Below, in pieces: positions 44,365-52,619 of a DNA stretch of 64,000 nucleotides (position 1 is its first letter; each line of letters starts with the position of its first letter). The stretch spans positions 2,604,001-2,668,000 of the forward strand of contig NZ_CP091792.1 in assembly GCF_022024115.1 (NCBI RefSeq), in the 5' to 3' direction. This DNA comes from Prevotella communis (GTDB lineage Bacteria > Bacteroidota > Bacteroidia > Bacteroidales > Bacteroidaceae). Both the position numbers and the translations under genes were made by a program. Below the pieces are notes generated by a model that saw only the letters and a list, made by a program, of their open reading frames with translations, made no database searches and was not told the origin of the DNA.

Positions 44365-44409
44365 AACTTGTAAATAATGTTAAACTAAAATGCTGCGGAA
44401 TTTAGGTCA

Positions 44410-46866
44410 ATGAAGAAAATTGCGTGTTTATTTTTGGTATGTGTGTCTGCTGTTATGGCAGTTGCACAGAGATATCGGAATGATTTTATTTCTCCGACTG
44501 ACGGGCAGCGTTCATTGATAATATGGCAATGGATGGATGGGCTTGTCAGTAAGGAGGCTATCACGAAAGATCTGGAGGCTTTCAAGGCTGCTGGACTATC
44601 TGGCGTACAAAATTTTCAGATTGGCGGTGACCAGCAAAGCAGGATTGGTGACCCCACCTGCGCTATCGGTTCAGAGAAATGGAAGTCTATGATGCGTTGG
44701 ACGATGGATGAGTGCCAGCGTCTCGGACTCACCTTCGGTACCCACAACTGCCCCGGATGGTCATCAAGTGCCTACGGAACAGTGACACCGGAATATAGCA
44801 TGCAGAAACTTGTGTTCTCAGAAACAAAGATGCCCGACACAGCTGTTGGCAAAGGCAAGAAAAAAACTATCTTTATTAGTGTCGCACTCCCTCGTCCAAA
44901 GGTTGACGAAAAATACAACTATTACGAAGACATCTGCCTCTTGGCACTTCCTGACGACAGCATTGTCATGAAGGAAAACATAATAGACCTGACACAGTAT
45001 TTTGACAAGTCATCTCAGATAGCAAACATTCCTTCTGCCCTTGCCAAAGACATTTCCGGGTATAGACTTCTGCGTTTCGGACACACTACAAACGGAAAGA
45101 CCAACGAAGCACAAGCCCCTCTGTCGGGACAAGGGCTGGAGTGTGACAAGATGAACAGGGTGGCTGTTAAGGCCTTTTGGGATGCATATCCACAGATGCT
45201 CATAGACATTGCAGGACCTCATGCCGGCAAAACGTTTAATATAATAGAGATAGACAGCTATGAGGCTGGCGGTCAGGATTGGAGTGTGGTTTTGCCAGAT
45301 GAGTTCTTGAAACGGAAGAAATATGACATACTGCCATACCTGCCTTACATCGTAGGGCGCAACATCATCGGCAGTAAGGAAGAGTCGGCACGATTCAAGA
45401 AAGACCTTGTAGATGTTGTCACCTCACTCTTTGCAGAAAACTATTATGGCTATATGAATCAGCTGGCACGCAAGACACCCGGTATGCAGCTGATGATAGA
45501 GCCGTACGGTACAGGCGGGCAGAAGCCATTCCAAGTGCTCGATATCAACAAGATACTCAAGGAGGCAAGCAGTGCAGTCATAGCGACAGAATTCTGGGTA
45601 AAGCCCGAGACATGGGGTTGGAAAGACATGAAGCGTCATGAGCAGGTGATGAGAAATCTGCAACGCCCGTTGCTGGCCGCAGAAGCCTTTACGTGCTGGC
45701 CTCTTCACGCATGGAAAGACGACCCGCAATCCTTAAAGCCGATATGCGACAAAGCCTACTGTAATGGTGTTAACAGGATGATGCTCCATGCAGGCGCCTG
45801 CAACCCTTGGACAAATGTAGAGCCGGGAATGTCATTCGGCATCTGGGGCACACATTTCGTACCCAATCAGACATGGTGGAAAGCTGGTGGAGCACGCGCA
45901 CTATTCGACTACATGGCACGCTGTCAGTCGCTCCTGCAACGTGGTGTGCCGACGAAACAGCAATGGAAGGGAACGGATAAGTTCATGACCTATCAGCGCA
46001 CTGACGAAGATAATGACATACTGTTCCTCTGTAATCCTACAAACGAAAGCGTATCAGACACAATCCGGCTTGCCTCCGTTGCCAAAGGCAGGAAACTGGA
46101 GATATGGGATGCATACAATCTTACTATGCAGAAGATAGACGACAGACCTATGATACTCTCCATAGAGCCGTACGGTTCAAGATTTATCATTATCTCAGAT
46201 ACAGAGACATCTTCTGAAACGCCACGTCCTGAAAACCAACTGCTAACCTCACTCCCGGCCAGCGATGGCAGGACAGAGATAGACAAAGGGTGGAAGGTGG
46301 CTTTTCACTATAAAGACGCTGATGACATCATTGTTGATAATAACACTCTGTTCGACTGGACGACATCCTCTGACAGCAACGTAAGATATTTCTCAGGGAC
46401 AGCGACATACAGCAATTCGTTTACCATTAAGAAACTGAAGAAAGACGCACGCTATATCATCAGCTTAGGTCAAGTAAAAAACCTTGCCTCTGTAACCGTC
46501 AATGGCAAACCCTTCCCCACTCTATGGAAGGCACCATTCCTATTGGATATCACCCCTGCCATACATAAAGGCATCAACACCATAAGCATTGACGTTACCA
46601 ACCTGTGGCCTAACCGCATGATAGGCGATGAGCAGGAGCCAGACGACATAGAATGGTCAGAACCCCTGACATACACCTATGCCCCAGGCAGTCCTACGGC
46701 AGGTCGTTATATGGCAAAGCTTCCCGAGTGGCTGAGCAATGGCACCCCACGCCCCTCCAAAGGAAGAAAGACCGTCGGGTGCTTCAAGTTCTTCACAAAA
46801 GAATCCCCCCTGCTTCCATCAGGATTGTTGGGTTCTATAGAACTATTGACTACGAAAACAAGATAA
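44410..46866 (+). CDS. GH106-like glycosidase (alpha-L-rhamnosidase family type)
   Basis: 818 residues, signal peptide ending AVAQ. N-terminal region typical of the Glyco_hydro_106 group: IIWQWMDGLVSKEAITKDLE, GLSGVQNFQIGG, LGLTFGTHNCPGWSSS; then IIEIDSYEAGGQDW, RPLLAAEAFTCWP, MLHAGACNPW. The C-terminal half has a GH2-like sugar-binding sandwich (VTVNGKPFPTLWKAPFLLDI, ISIDVTNLWPNRMIGDEQEP). Characterised GH106 rhamnosidases are about 1000-1100 residues, so this is a short member or a neighbouring, unnamed family. Expected to remove a terminal alpha-L-sugar; specificity unknown. Single gene behind a structured leader; a relic of a regulator gene end lies 3 bp after its stop on the other strand. 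Confidence 0.75.
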   Translation: MKKIACLFLVCVSAVMAVAQRYRNDFISPTDGQRSLIIWQWMDGLVSKEAITKDLEAFKAAGLSGVQNFQIGGDQQSRIGDPTCAIGSEKWKSMMRWTMDECQRLGLTFGTHNCPGWSSSAYGTVTPEYSMQKLVFSETKMPDTAVGKGKKKTIFISVALPRPKVDEKYNYYEDICLLALPDDSIVMKENIIDLTQYFDKSSQIANIPSALAKDISGYRLLRFGHTTNGKTNEAQAPLSGQGLECDKMNRVAVKAFWDAYPQMLIDIAGPHAGKTFNIIEIDSYEAGGQDWSVVLPDEFLKRKKYDILPYLPYIVGRNIIGSKEESARFKKDLVDVVTSLFAENYYGYMNQLARKTPGMQLMIEPYGTGGQKPFQVLDINKILKEASSAVIATEFWVKPETWGWKDMKRHEQVMRNLQRPLLAAEAFTCWPLHAWKDDPQSLKPICDKAYCNGVNRMMLHAGACNPWTNVEPGMSFGIWGTHFVPNQTWWKAGGARALFDYMARCQSLLQRGVPTKQQWKGTDKFMTYQRTDEDNDILFLCNPTNESVSDTIRLASVAKGRKLEIWDAYNLTMQKIDDRPMILSIEPYGSRFIIISDTETSSETPRPENQLLTSLPASDGRTEIDKGWKVAFHYKDADDIIVDNNTLFDWTTSSDSNVRYFSGTATYSNSFTIKKLKKDARYIISLGQVKNLASVTVNGKPFPTLWKAPFLLDITPAIHKGINTISIDVTNLWPNRMIGDEQEPDDIEWSEPLTYTYAPGSPTAGRYMAKLPEWLSNGTPRPSKGRKTVGCFKFFTKESPLLPSGLLGSIELLTTKTR

Positions 46867-46869
46867 ACT

Positions 46870-46932
46870 TCAAGACAGCCCTTGCTGCTTGCGATATTCC
46901 TGTGGTGTTGTCCCGGAATCACCAGAGACAGG
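46870..46932 (-). pseudogene. Relic of the 3' end of an AraC/HTCS regulator gene
   Basis: On the minus strand the frame ending at 46870 reads TTPQEYRKQQGLS then TGA, the characteristic last residues of AraC-type HTH domains in Bacteroidales regulators. Only about 20 codons remain; an in-frame stop lies just upstream. Interpreted as the remnant of a deleted regulator between GH106-like and GH43 genes. Confidence 0.5.
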
Positions 46933-46982
46933 AACTTTGATTCACGTTAAGGAGTTGTATCAGTTGACCTGTACCTGAGATT

Positions 46983-47008
46983 CCCCTACAAAAGGAGGGG
47001 AGGGTCTA
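46983..47008. repeat. C/G-rich spacer element
   Basis: CCCCT-AGGGG-type element (CCCCTACAAAAGGAGGGG) followed by AGGGTCT. It shares AAAAGGAGGGG with the element inside the anti-sigma-like gene and GAGGGTCT with the one inside lpxB. Confidence 0.55.
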
Positions 47009-47020
47009 AGATTTTTTGCT

Positions 47021-47028
47021 TACCTTTG
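47021..47028 (+). promoter_or_regulatory. -7 box (TACCTTTG) for GH43 gene
   Basis: TACCTTTG only 12-18 nt before the candidate starts 47041 and 47047, so the leader is very short. Confidence 0.7.
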
Positions 47029-47040
47029 CCCTGTAAAAAA

Positions 47041-48726
47041 ATGTTTATGAAGAAGCTGTTATTCACAATCTCTATCACTGTTGTAGCGTCGATAAACTGT
47101 ATGGCGCAAGGCTATCGCAACCCTGTGCTTCCCGGCTTTCATGCCGACCCAAGTGTGTGTACTGACGGCAAGGATTTCTACCTTGTGAACAGTACGTTTC
47201 AGTATTTCCCAGGTGTACCAGTCTTCCACAGCAAAGACCTGATACATTGGGAGCAGGTAGGAAATTGCCTCTCACGCAAATCGCAGCTTGACCTCTCAGG
47301 ACTATACTCGCAAAACCAGCCAGAACTGGGTTGGACCAATGCGGGCATCTATGCACCGACCATCCGCTATCACAAGGGCCGCTATTATATGGTGACCACC
47401 ATTTTTCCTTCACGCCGCCATTTCTACGTATGGACAGACGACCCCTCCAAAGAATGGTCTGACCCCGTATTCATAGACTTTGCCATTGGCAGTTGCGACC
47501 CTACCCTATTCTGGGACGAAGGGAAGTGCTATTTCTTATGGAAAGCGGCTGCCGACGAGACACGGCCGGGAATCAAGCCGGGCGACATCAACATCTGCGA
47601 GATTGACATTCATACCGGCCGGCGCACAGGCGATATTCATCACCTGGGAACAGGGCTCGGCGGACGTTATCCTGAAGGTCCGCACATATACAAAAAGGAC
47701 GGCTTCTACTACATGATGCTTGCCGAAGGTGGCACGGAACATGGGCACCATGTCAACATCTTGCGAAGCCGTTCGCTGTTCGGCCCCTACGAACCGAATC
47801 CTGCCAACCCCATCCTGACGCATTTCAGCATGAAGATGCAGAACAGCAATATTCAAGGACTGGGGCATGCAGACCTCATACAAGCGCCCGACTCATCGTG
47901 GTGGATGATATGTCTGGGTTATCGCACCAGCGGCTACCTCCTGCATGTGATGGGACGCGAGACCATGCTTGCACCGATGCGTTGGGACAAGAATGCTTGG
48001 CCTGTGGTCAATGGTGACGGCACTTTGGCCATCAATATGAAATGTCAGACCTTACCTCAAGTTCCAATGCCCCTTGACCCTGTTCGCGAAGAGTTCAATT
48101 TCGTCAAGCGCGATGTACCAGCCGACAGCTACAGCAGCATCGGTTTGCCTTGGGGATGGATGAGTATCGGTAATCCCGATTATTCCTGCTATTCTCTTAC
48201 TGAGCGGGAGGGCTGGCTGCGCCTGCATCCCACTTCTACGACACTCGATGCAGCCACCTCGCCCACCTTTGTGACAAGGCGGCAGACAGAGCTGCGTTTC
48301 AACGCCACCGCACTTATCGATGCATCGCATCTAACAGAAGGCTCTCAGGCAGGAATCACAGCCTACGCAGCGCCCCTGAATCATTATGATGTGATGGTGG
48401 AACGAAAGAACGGAAAGCTATTGGCCAAGTCAAATATCCGCGTGGGAGCACTCAGCCATACCGGCCAACCCGTTGAACTGAAAGGCACTCAGGCCTTCAT
48501 ACGCATCGGTTCCGACAAGGACTATTACTACATGCAAGTATCTGCTGATGGCAAATCGTTCGCCACACTCGCCAAGATGGATTTCCGCTACCTTTCAACC
48601 GAGGTGATAGGCGGTTTCACGGGTGTTATGCTTGGTTTGTTTGCCCAAGGTGACAGCAGAGACGAATATGCAGATTTTGATTGGTTTGAATATGACAATG
48701 CTTTCACAACTTCGAAAACGTTTTGA
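47041..48726 (+). CDS. GH43 beta-xylosidase/arabinofuranosidase with C-terminal beta-sandwich
   Basis: 561 residues from the ATG at 47041; 47047 (MKKLLFT) is equally plausible given the promoter, and the in-frame TTG at 47026 is inside the -7 box. Signal peptide ends CMAQ. GH43 triad: Asp in GFHADPSVCTDGKDFY, Asp in GSCDPTLFWDEG, Glu in RYPEGPHIYKKDGFYYM. The C-terminal half (about 345-555) is the beta-sandwich of XynB-type GH43 enzymes (TRRQTELRFNATALIDASHL; SRDEYADFDWFEY). Such enzymes are usually exo-beta-1,4-xylosidases, some with arabinofuranosidase activity. Stands alone, downstream of the regulator relic; no terminator seen. Confidence 0.9.
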   Translation: MFMKKLLFTISITVVASINCMAQGYRNPVLPGFHADPSVCTDGKDFYLVNSTFQYFPGVPVFHSKDLIHWEQVGNCLSRKSQLDLSGLYSQNQPELGWTNAGIYAPTIRYHKGRYYMVTTIFPSRRHFYVWTDDPSKEWSDPVFIDFAIGSCDPTLFWDEGKCYFLWKAAADETRPGIKPGDINICEIDIHTGRRTGDIHHLGTGLGGRYPEGPHIYKKDGFYYMMLAEGGTEHGHHVNILRSRSLFGPYEPNPANPILTHFSMKMQNSNIQGLGHADLIQAPDSSWWMICLGYRTSGYLLHVMGRETMLAPMRWDKNAWPVVNGDGTLAINMKCQTLPQVPMPLDPVREEFNFVKRDVPADSYSSIGLPWGWMSIGNPDYSCYSLTEREGWLRLHPTSTTLDAATSPTFVTRRQTELRFNATALIDASHLTEGSQAGITAYAAPLNHYDVMVERKNGKLLAKSNIRVGALSHTGQPVELKGTQAFIRIGSDKDYYYMQVSADGKSFATLAKMDFRYLSTEVIGGFTGVMLGLFAQGDSRDEYADFDWFEYDNAFTTSKTF

Positions 48727-48874
48727 TTTCTGCCTGCATAATTAAAATGAAGAGAAAAAGTGTCTAGTGAAATCAGGAAAAGTCAGCGCACGGCATCAGG
48801 AATATCATGTTGTCACTGGGATGGTGAGTAACTGAATAAACATTAAAATTTTTTGTTATCTCGGCCTTTTCCAC

Positions 48875-48882
48875 TAACTTTG
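48875..48882 (+). promoter_or_regulatory. -7 box (TAACTTTG) for surE-lpxB
   Basis: TAACTTTG with TTG at 48853-48855 (19-nt spacing), 29 nt before the surE start. Confidence 0.77.
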
Positions 48883-48911
48883 CACGCAATTATCGGAAAA
48901 GAAGGAAAAAA

Positions 48912-49670
48912 ATGAGACCACTGATACTGATTTCCAACGATGATGGCTATCAGGCTAAGGGCATCCGCTCGCTGACGGCTATGCTGGAAGATATTGCCGA
49001 CATCATAGTATGTGCACCTGATGATGCCCGCTCGGGCTTCTCGTGCGCTTTCTCGGCAACCATACCCCTCAAGCTGACCCTCAGGGAGAAGCGCGAGGGT
49101 GTGACGGTCTATTCGTGCAACGGTGCACCTGTGGACTGCGTAAAAATGGCGCTGCAGAATATCTGCGAGCGTCGTCCTGATATGATTATCGGAGGCATCA
49201 ACCACGGCGACAATGCCTCGGTGAATGCCCACTATAGCGGCACGATGGGCGTGACGATAGAGGGTTGTCTGAAGTACATACCCAGCGTGGCCTATTCGCT
49301 GTGCGACCACCGCGAGGATGCCGATTTTGAGCCCCTGCGCCCCTATATCCGCAAGTTCACGGAGAAGGTGCTGAAAGAGGGACTGCCCAAGGGTATCTGT
49401 CTGAACGTGAATTTCCCCGCGGCCAAGGCGTTCAAGGGCGTGAAGGTATGCCGCATGGGCTTCGGCTCATGGCAGAACGAGACCACGAAGTGTCATCATC
49501 CACGTGGGTATGACTACTGGTGGATGGTGGGCCATTACCACAACGACGAGCCCGAGGCTACGGATACCGACCGCTGGGCACTGGATAACGGATACGTGGC
49601 CATCACCCCAACAGAGATAGACCTCACGGCCTATGCCTTCATGAGTCAGAAGGAGTCCTGGGAAGAATAA
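48912..49670 (+). CDS. surE: 5'/3'-nucleotidase SurE
   Basis: 252 residues. SurE metal-binding N-terminus LILISNDDGYQAKGIRSL with the Asp pair, APDDARSGFS, NGAPVDCVKMAL, and the GGINHGDNASVNAHYSGTMG active-site loop. Dephosphorylates nucleoside monophosphates. Followed by lpxB after a 42-nt spacer made largely of CTCTTAA repeats; co-transcription likely. Confidence 0.96.
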   Translation: MRPLILISNDDGYQAKGIRSLTAMLEDIADIIVCAPDDARSGFSCAFSATIPLKLTLREKREGVTVYSCNGAPVDCVKMALQNICERRPDMIIGGINHGDNASVNAHYSGTMGVTIEGCLKYIPSVAYSLCDHREDADFEPLRPYIRKFTEKVLKEGLPKGICLNVNFPAAKAFKGVKVCRMGFGSWQNETTKCHHPRGYDYWWMVGHYHNDEPEATDTDRWALDNGYVAITPTEIDLTAYAFMSQKESWEE

Positions 49671-49708
49671 CTCTTAACTCCCCCCATCTCTTAACTCTTA
49701 ACTCTTAA
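49671..49708 (+). repeat. 7-nt tandem repeat CTCTTAA, 4 units with an interruption
   Basis: CTCTTAA at 49671-49677, then a C-rich break, then three perfect units 49688-49708. Occupies the whole surE-lpxB spacer. Confidence 0.9.
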
Positions 49709-49712
49709 CTAA

Positions 49713-50837
49713 ATGAAGTATTACCTCATAGCTGGCGAAGCCTCTGGCGACCTCCACGCATCACGTCTGATGCGGTCGCTGAAGGCATGCGACGCAGAAG
49801 CGGAGTTCCGTTTCTACGGCGGCGACCTGATGCAGGCCGAGGGTGGCACCTTGGTGAAACACTATAGCGAGATGGCCTACATGGGGTTTGTGCCCGTATT
49901 GCTGCATCTGCCCACCATCCTGAGGAACATGAGGCAATGCAAGGAGGACATACGCCGCTGGATGCCCGACGTGGTGATTCTGGTGGACTACCCGGGCTTC
50001 AACCTGAAGATTGCGGATTACGTGAAACGCCACAGCATCTGTCCTGTATACTACTATATCTCACCCAAGATATGGGCGTGGAAGGAGTATCGCATCAAGG
50101 ATATCAAGCGCAATGTAGACGAGCTCTTCTCTATCCTGCCCTTCGAGGTGGATTTCTTTGAGAGGAAGCACCACTACCCTATCCACTATGTGGGGAATCC
50201 GACAGCAGATGAGGTTAAGGAGTGGCGGCTCACCCCTCCATCACAGGGAGGGGACGGGGGAGGGTCTCCCGTTATTGCGCTGCTGGCTGGCTCCAGAAAG
50301 CAGGAGATTAAGGATAACCTGCCGACGATGATCAGGGCGGCACAGAAGTTTGAGAAAAACTACCAGTTGGTGCTGGCTGGCGCACCTGGCATCGACGAGG
50401 CTTACTATCAGAGATTCCTGGAGGGTACCAACGTGAGACTGGTGAAGAACCAGACCTACGACCTGTTGTCGAAAGCGCATGCTGCCCTCGTCACCAGCGG
50501 CACGGCAACACTCGAGACGGCCCTGTTTGGTGTGCCTCAGGTAGTATGCTACGAGACACCCCTACCCTGGCTTATCGGTTGGCTGCGCAAGAAACTGCTG
50601 AAGGTGAAATATGTCTCGCTGGTCAACCTGATTGCTGACCGTAAGGTGGTGACGGAACTGGTGGCCGACACGTTCAGTCAGGCCAACATAGAGCATGAGC
50701 TGGAGCTCATACTCGACGGGCCGGCACGCCAACAAATGCTCGAAGGCTATGAGGAGGTGTGGCAGCGTCTGGGCAAAGAGAAAGCGCCGGATAATGCCGC
50801 AAGACTCATCACGCAGATTCTAAGAGAGCGTCTTTAA
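49713..50837 (+). CDS. lpxB: Lipid-A-disaccharide synthase LpxB
   Basis: 374 residues. GT19 signatures: YYLIAGEASGDLHASRLM, YYISPKIWAWKEYRIKDIKR, VGNPTADEV, LLAGSRKQEI, VTSGTATLETALFGVPQVVC. Joins UDP-2,3-diacylglucosamine and lipid X in lipid A synthesis at the inner membrane. Odd: residues about 173-186 (RLTPPSQGGDGGGS) between VKEW and PVIALL are encoded by a spacer-type palindrome (50230-50268) and interrupt the inter-domain linker before the second Rossmann domain. 3' end overlaps the convergent transporter gene by 18 bp. Confidence 0.96.
   Translation: MKYYLIAGEASGDLHASRLMRSLKACDAEAEFRFYGGDLMQAEGGTLVKHYSEMAYMGFVPVLLHLPTILRNMRQCKEDIRRWMPDVVILVDYPGFNLKIADYVKRHSICPVYYYISPKIWAWKEYRIKDIKRNVDELFSILPFEVDFFERKHHYPIHYVGNPTADEVKEWRLTPPSQGGDGGGSPVIALLAGSRKQEIKDNLPTMIRAAQKFEKNYQLVLAGAPGIDEAYYQRFLEGTNVRLVKNQTYDLLSKAHAALVTSGTATLETALFGVPQVVCYETPLPWLIGWLRKKLLKVKYVSLVNLIADRKVVTELVADTFSQANIEHELELILDGPARQQMLEGYEEVWQRLGKEKAPDNAARLITQILRERL
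50230..50268. repeat. C/G-rich palindromic element inside lpxB
   Basis: CCCCTCC-ATCACAG-GGAGGGG perfect 7-bp arms (50233-50239, 50247-50253), followed by ACGGGGGAGGGTCT. In frame; shares GGGAGGGTCT-type 3' end with the intergenic copy at 46983-47008. Confidence 0.65.
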
Positions 50838-51857
50838 CCCCTTGTTCTTTTGTCTTTCCTGCCAGATTTCAAACGAATTAATGATATTCTGCCAGAGGAT
50901 ATAGCAACCGGGGCCCACGGATGATAGTGGGTTCAGGTAGGTGATTCCCAGCCAGATGGCGAAGGCGGTATTCTTCTGCCCCAGTGCCTGACCGGCCTCC
51001 TGGGCTCGTCCGAAGAAATGGCCGATGAAGCGACCCACGGCAAACTGGATGATGCAGAGCACCAGGCCCAACAGGGCTATCATGCCAAGGAACACCACGG
51101 AGGCCTCAGCATGGAGGATATTCTTCACGGTGGTGCCTGTGACAATCATCAGCGAACAGCCCCAGAGGTAGAACGACAGGTCCTTGATGCTGATAATCTT
51201 CTGGTGAAAACGATGCATGGTGTGCTTCACGATATAGGCCAGCAGCATGGGCACTACCAGCAGTACCACGACCTGATAGAGAATCTTCAGGAAGGCACTC
51301 ATAAAGGAGATATCGGCTCCCTTCTCAATCATCGGGAAACAAATGGGTACCATCAGCACCGTGATGAAATTGGAAAGGAAAGTATAGGTGGTGGTCTGTT
51401 CCAGCGAGCCGCCCAACTTCTGGGTTACCACAGCGGCGGCGGTGGCACAAGGAGAAATAATGCACATCAGCAGAGCCTCCAACAGAATAAGGGTAGAGTG
51501 AAAAGTGAATAGTGAAGCGCTCGACCTCAGGTCGCTTGCTACCGAAGGGACGCAAGAATTTGCTACCGCACGAGGCAAGCTCAGTATCAATGCCATCACG
51601 ATGCCGATAAACAGCAGGTTGAAGATGCTCACCCACAGATGCCACCACACAGGGCGCATCTTATGGAAATCGACCTTGCAGAAGGTCACAAAGAGTATCA
51701 GAAACATAAACAGGGGCAGGATGGCCTCCATCACGGGGTCAAAAAACAGGGCTGCCCCGTCCAGCTGTGGCACGTAGGCAAACACCAGATACAACAGCGC
51801 TCCCATACCCATTGATACGGGCAGCGTCCAGTCTTTCAGGAATCTAATCACATTCAT
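50820..51857 (-). CDS. Bile acid:sodium symporter (BASS)-family transporter
   Basis: 345 residues with about nine to ten hydrophobic segments. BASS/SBF-like features: AILPLFMFLILFVTFCKVDF, LLMCIISPCATAAAVVTQKL and GQALGQKNTAFAIWLGITYL, with the family's crossover-type polar breaks. Probably a sodium-coupled carrier for an organic anion; substrate unknown. Odd: residues about 95-121, including SCVPSVASDLRSSASLFTF, are polar and encoded by a spacer-type repeat (51496-51570), which shows close matches to the queD-queE spacer. The hydrophilic stretch sits between two membrane segments, where it can be tolerated as a loop. Confidence 0.82.
   Translation of the reverse strand: MNVIRFLKDWTLPVSMGMGALLYLVFAYVPQLDGAALFFDPVMEAILPLFMFLILFVTFCKVDFHKMRPVWWHLWVSIFNLLFIGIVMALILSLPRAVANSCVPSVASDLRSSASLFTFHSTLILLEALLMCIISPCATAAAVVTQKLGGSLEQTTTYTFLSNFITVLMVPICFPMIEKGADISFMSAFLKILYQVVVLLVVPMLLAYIVKHTMHRFHQKIISIKDLSFYLWGCSLMIVTGTTVKNILHAEASVVFLGMIALLGLVLCIIQFAVGRFIGHFFGRAQEAGQALGQKNTAFAIWLGITYLNPLSSVGPGCYILWQNIINSFEIWQERQKNKGLKTLS
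51496..51574. repeat. Spacer-type repeat inside BASS transporter gene
   Basis: GAGTGAA, AAGTGAA, TAGTGAA units (51496-51516), a 40-nt segment with the hairpin CGACC-TCA-GGTCG, then AATTTGCTACCGCA (51557-51570). The first 21 nt and the last 14 nt are identical to the queD-queE spacer (57556-57589, opposite orientation). Confidence 0.85.
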
Positions 51858-51865
51858 ACAGTGTG

Positions 51866-51873
51866 CAAAGTTA
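51866..51873 (-). promoter_or_regulatory. -7 box (TAACTTTG) for BASS transporter gene
   Basis: TAACTTTG on the minus strand, 9 nt upstream of the start codon; divergent from the HAD gene promoter at 51956. Confidence 0.65.
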
Positions 51874-51955
51874 CGAATTAATTGATAATTGATAATGTAT
51901 CGCGGGGAATTATTTGGTTATTGGCGTTTGTTTATTGACAATGAATAATTTTTAG

Positions 51956-51963
51956 TACCTTTG
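51956..51963 (+). promoter_or_regulatory. -7 box (TACCTTTG) for HAD phosphatase gene
   Basis: TACCTTTG, 18 nt after TTG (51935-51937), 9 nt before the ATG at 51972: short leader. Confidence 0.72.
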
Positions 51964-51971
51964 CACACGCA

Positions 51972-52619
51972 ATGAAACAATACGATACTTATATATTCGA
52001 CCTCGACGGCACGCTGCTGGATACGCTCGACGACCTGACAGCTGCCGTGAACTACGCCTTGCGACAGCACGGGATGCCCGAGCATACACGCGAGGAGGTA
52101 CGCCACATGGTGGGCAACGGCGTGCGCCTGCTGATGGTGAGGGCCGTGCCCGATGGCGACAAGAACCCTCGTTTCGACGATGCCTTCCGCACCTTCCGCG
52201 AATACTATATGGAACATTCCCTGGACACCACGCGTCCCTACGACGGGATTCCCGAACTGCTGGCCGCACTGCGTCAGCAAGGCAAGCGCGTGGCCGTGGT
52301 CAGCAATAAGTTCTATGCCGCCACCCGCGAACTCTGCCGCCATTTCTTCGCAGACACCGTAGAGGTAGCCATTGGCGAACATGAGGCCGAGGGTATCCGT
52401 AAGAAGCCCGCCCCCGACACCGTGATTGAAGCCTTCCGCCAACTGGGTGTCAGCAAGGAGAATGCCGTGTATGTAGGCGATAGCGACGTGGACCTGCAGA
52501 CAGCCGTCAACTCGGGGCTGCCCTGCATCAGCGTGCTATGGGGCTTCCGCGACCAGGCTTTCCTGGAGGCACACGGCGCCACCACCTTTGCCCGTAAGCC
52601 CGGGGAGATACTTCAGTAA
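51972..52619 (+). CDS. HAD-family phosphatase, phosphoglycolate phosphatase-like
   Basis: 215 residues. HAD motif I FDLDGTLLDTLDDL with nucleophile Asp about 10, motif II VVSNK, motif III Lys in RKKPAPD, motif IV YVGDSDVDLQTA. Cap domain of the helical C1 type. Sequence is close to Gph-type phosphoglycolate phosphatases, but HAD specificity is hard to infer. Its last 7 bp overlap the convergent helicase gene. Confidence 0.88.
   Translation: MKQYDTYIFDLDGTLLDTLDDLTAAVNYALRQHGMPEHTREEVRHMVGNGVRLLMVRAVPDGDKNPRFDDAFRTFREYYMEHSLDTTRPYDGIPELLAALRQQGKRVAVVSNKFYAATRELCRHFFADTVEVAIGEHEAEGIRKKPAPDTVIEAFRQLGVSKENAVYVGDSDVDLQTAVNSGLPCISVLWGFRDQAFLEAHGATTFARKPGEILQ

Noticed and set aside
48727..48874. 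Possible small RNA between GH43 and surE
   Set aside because: No promoter box except that of surE and no stable hairpin found.
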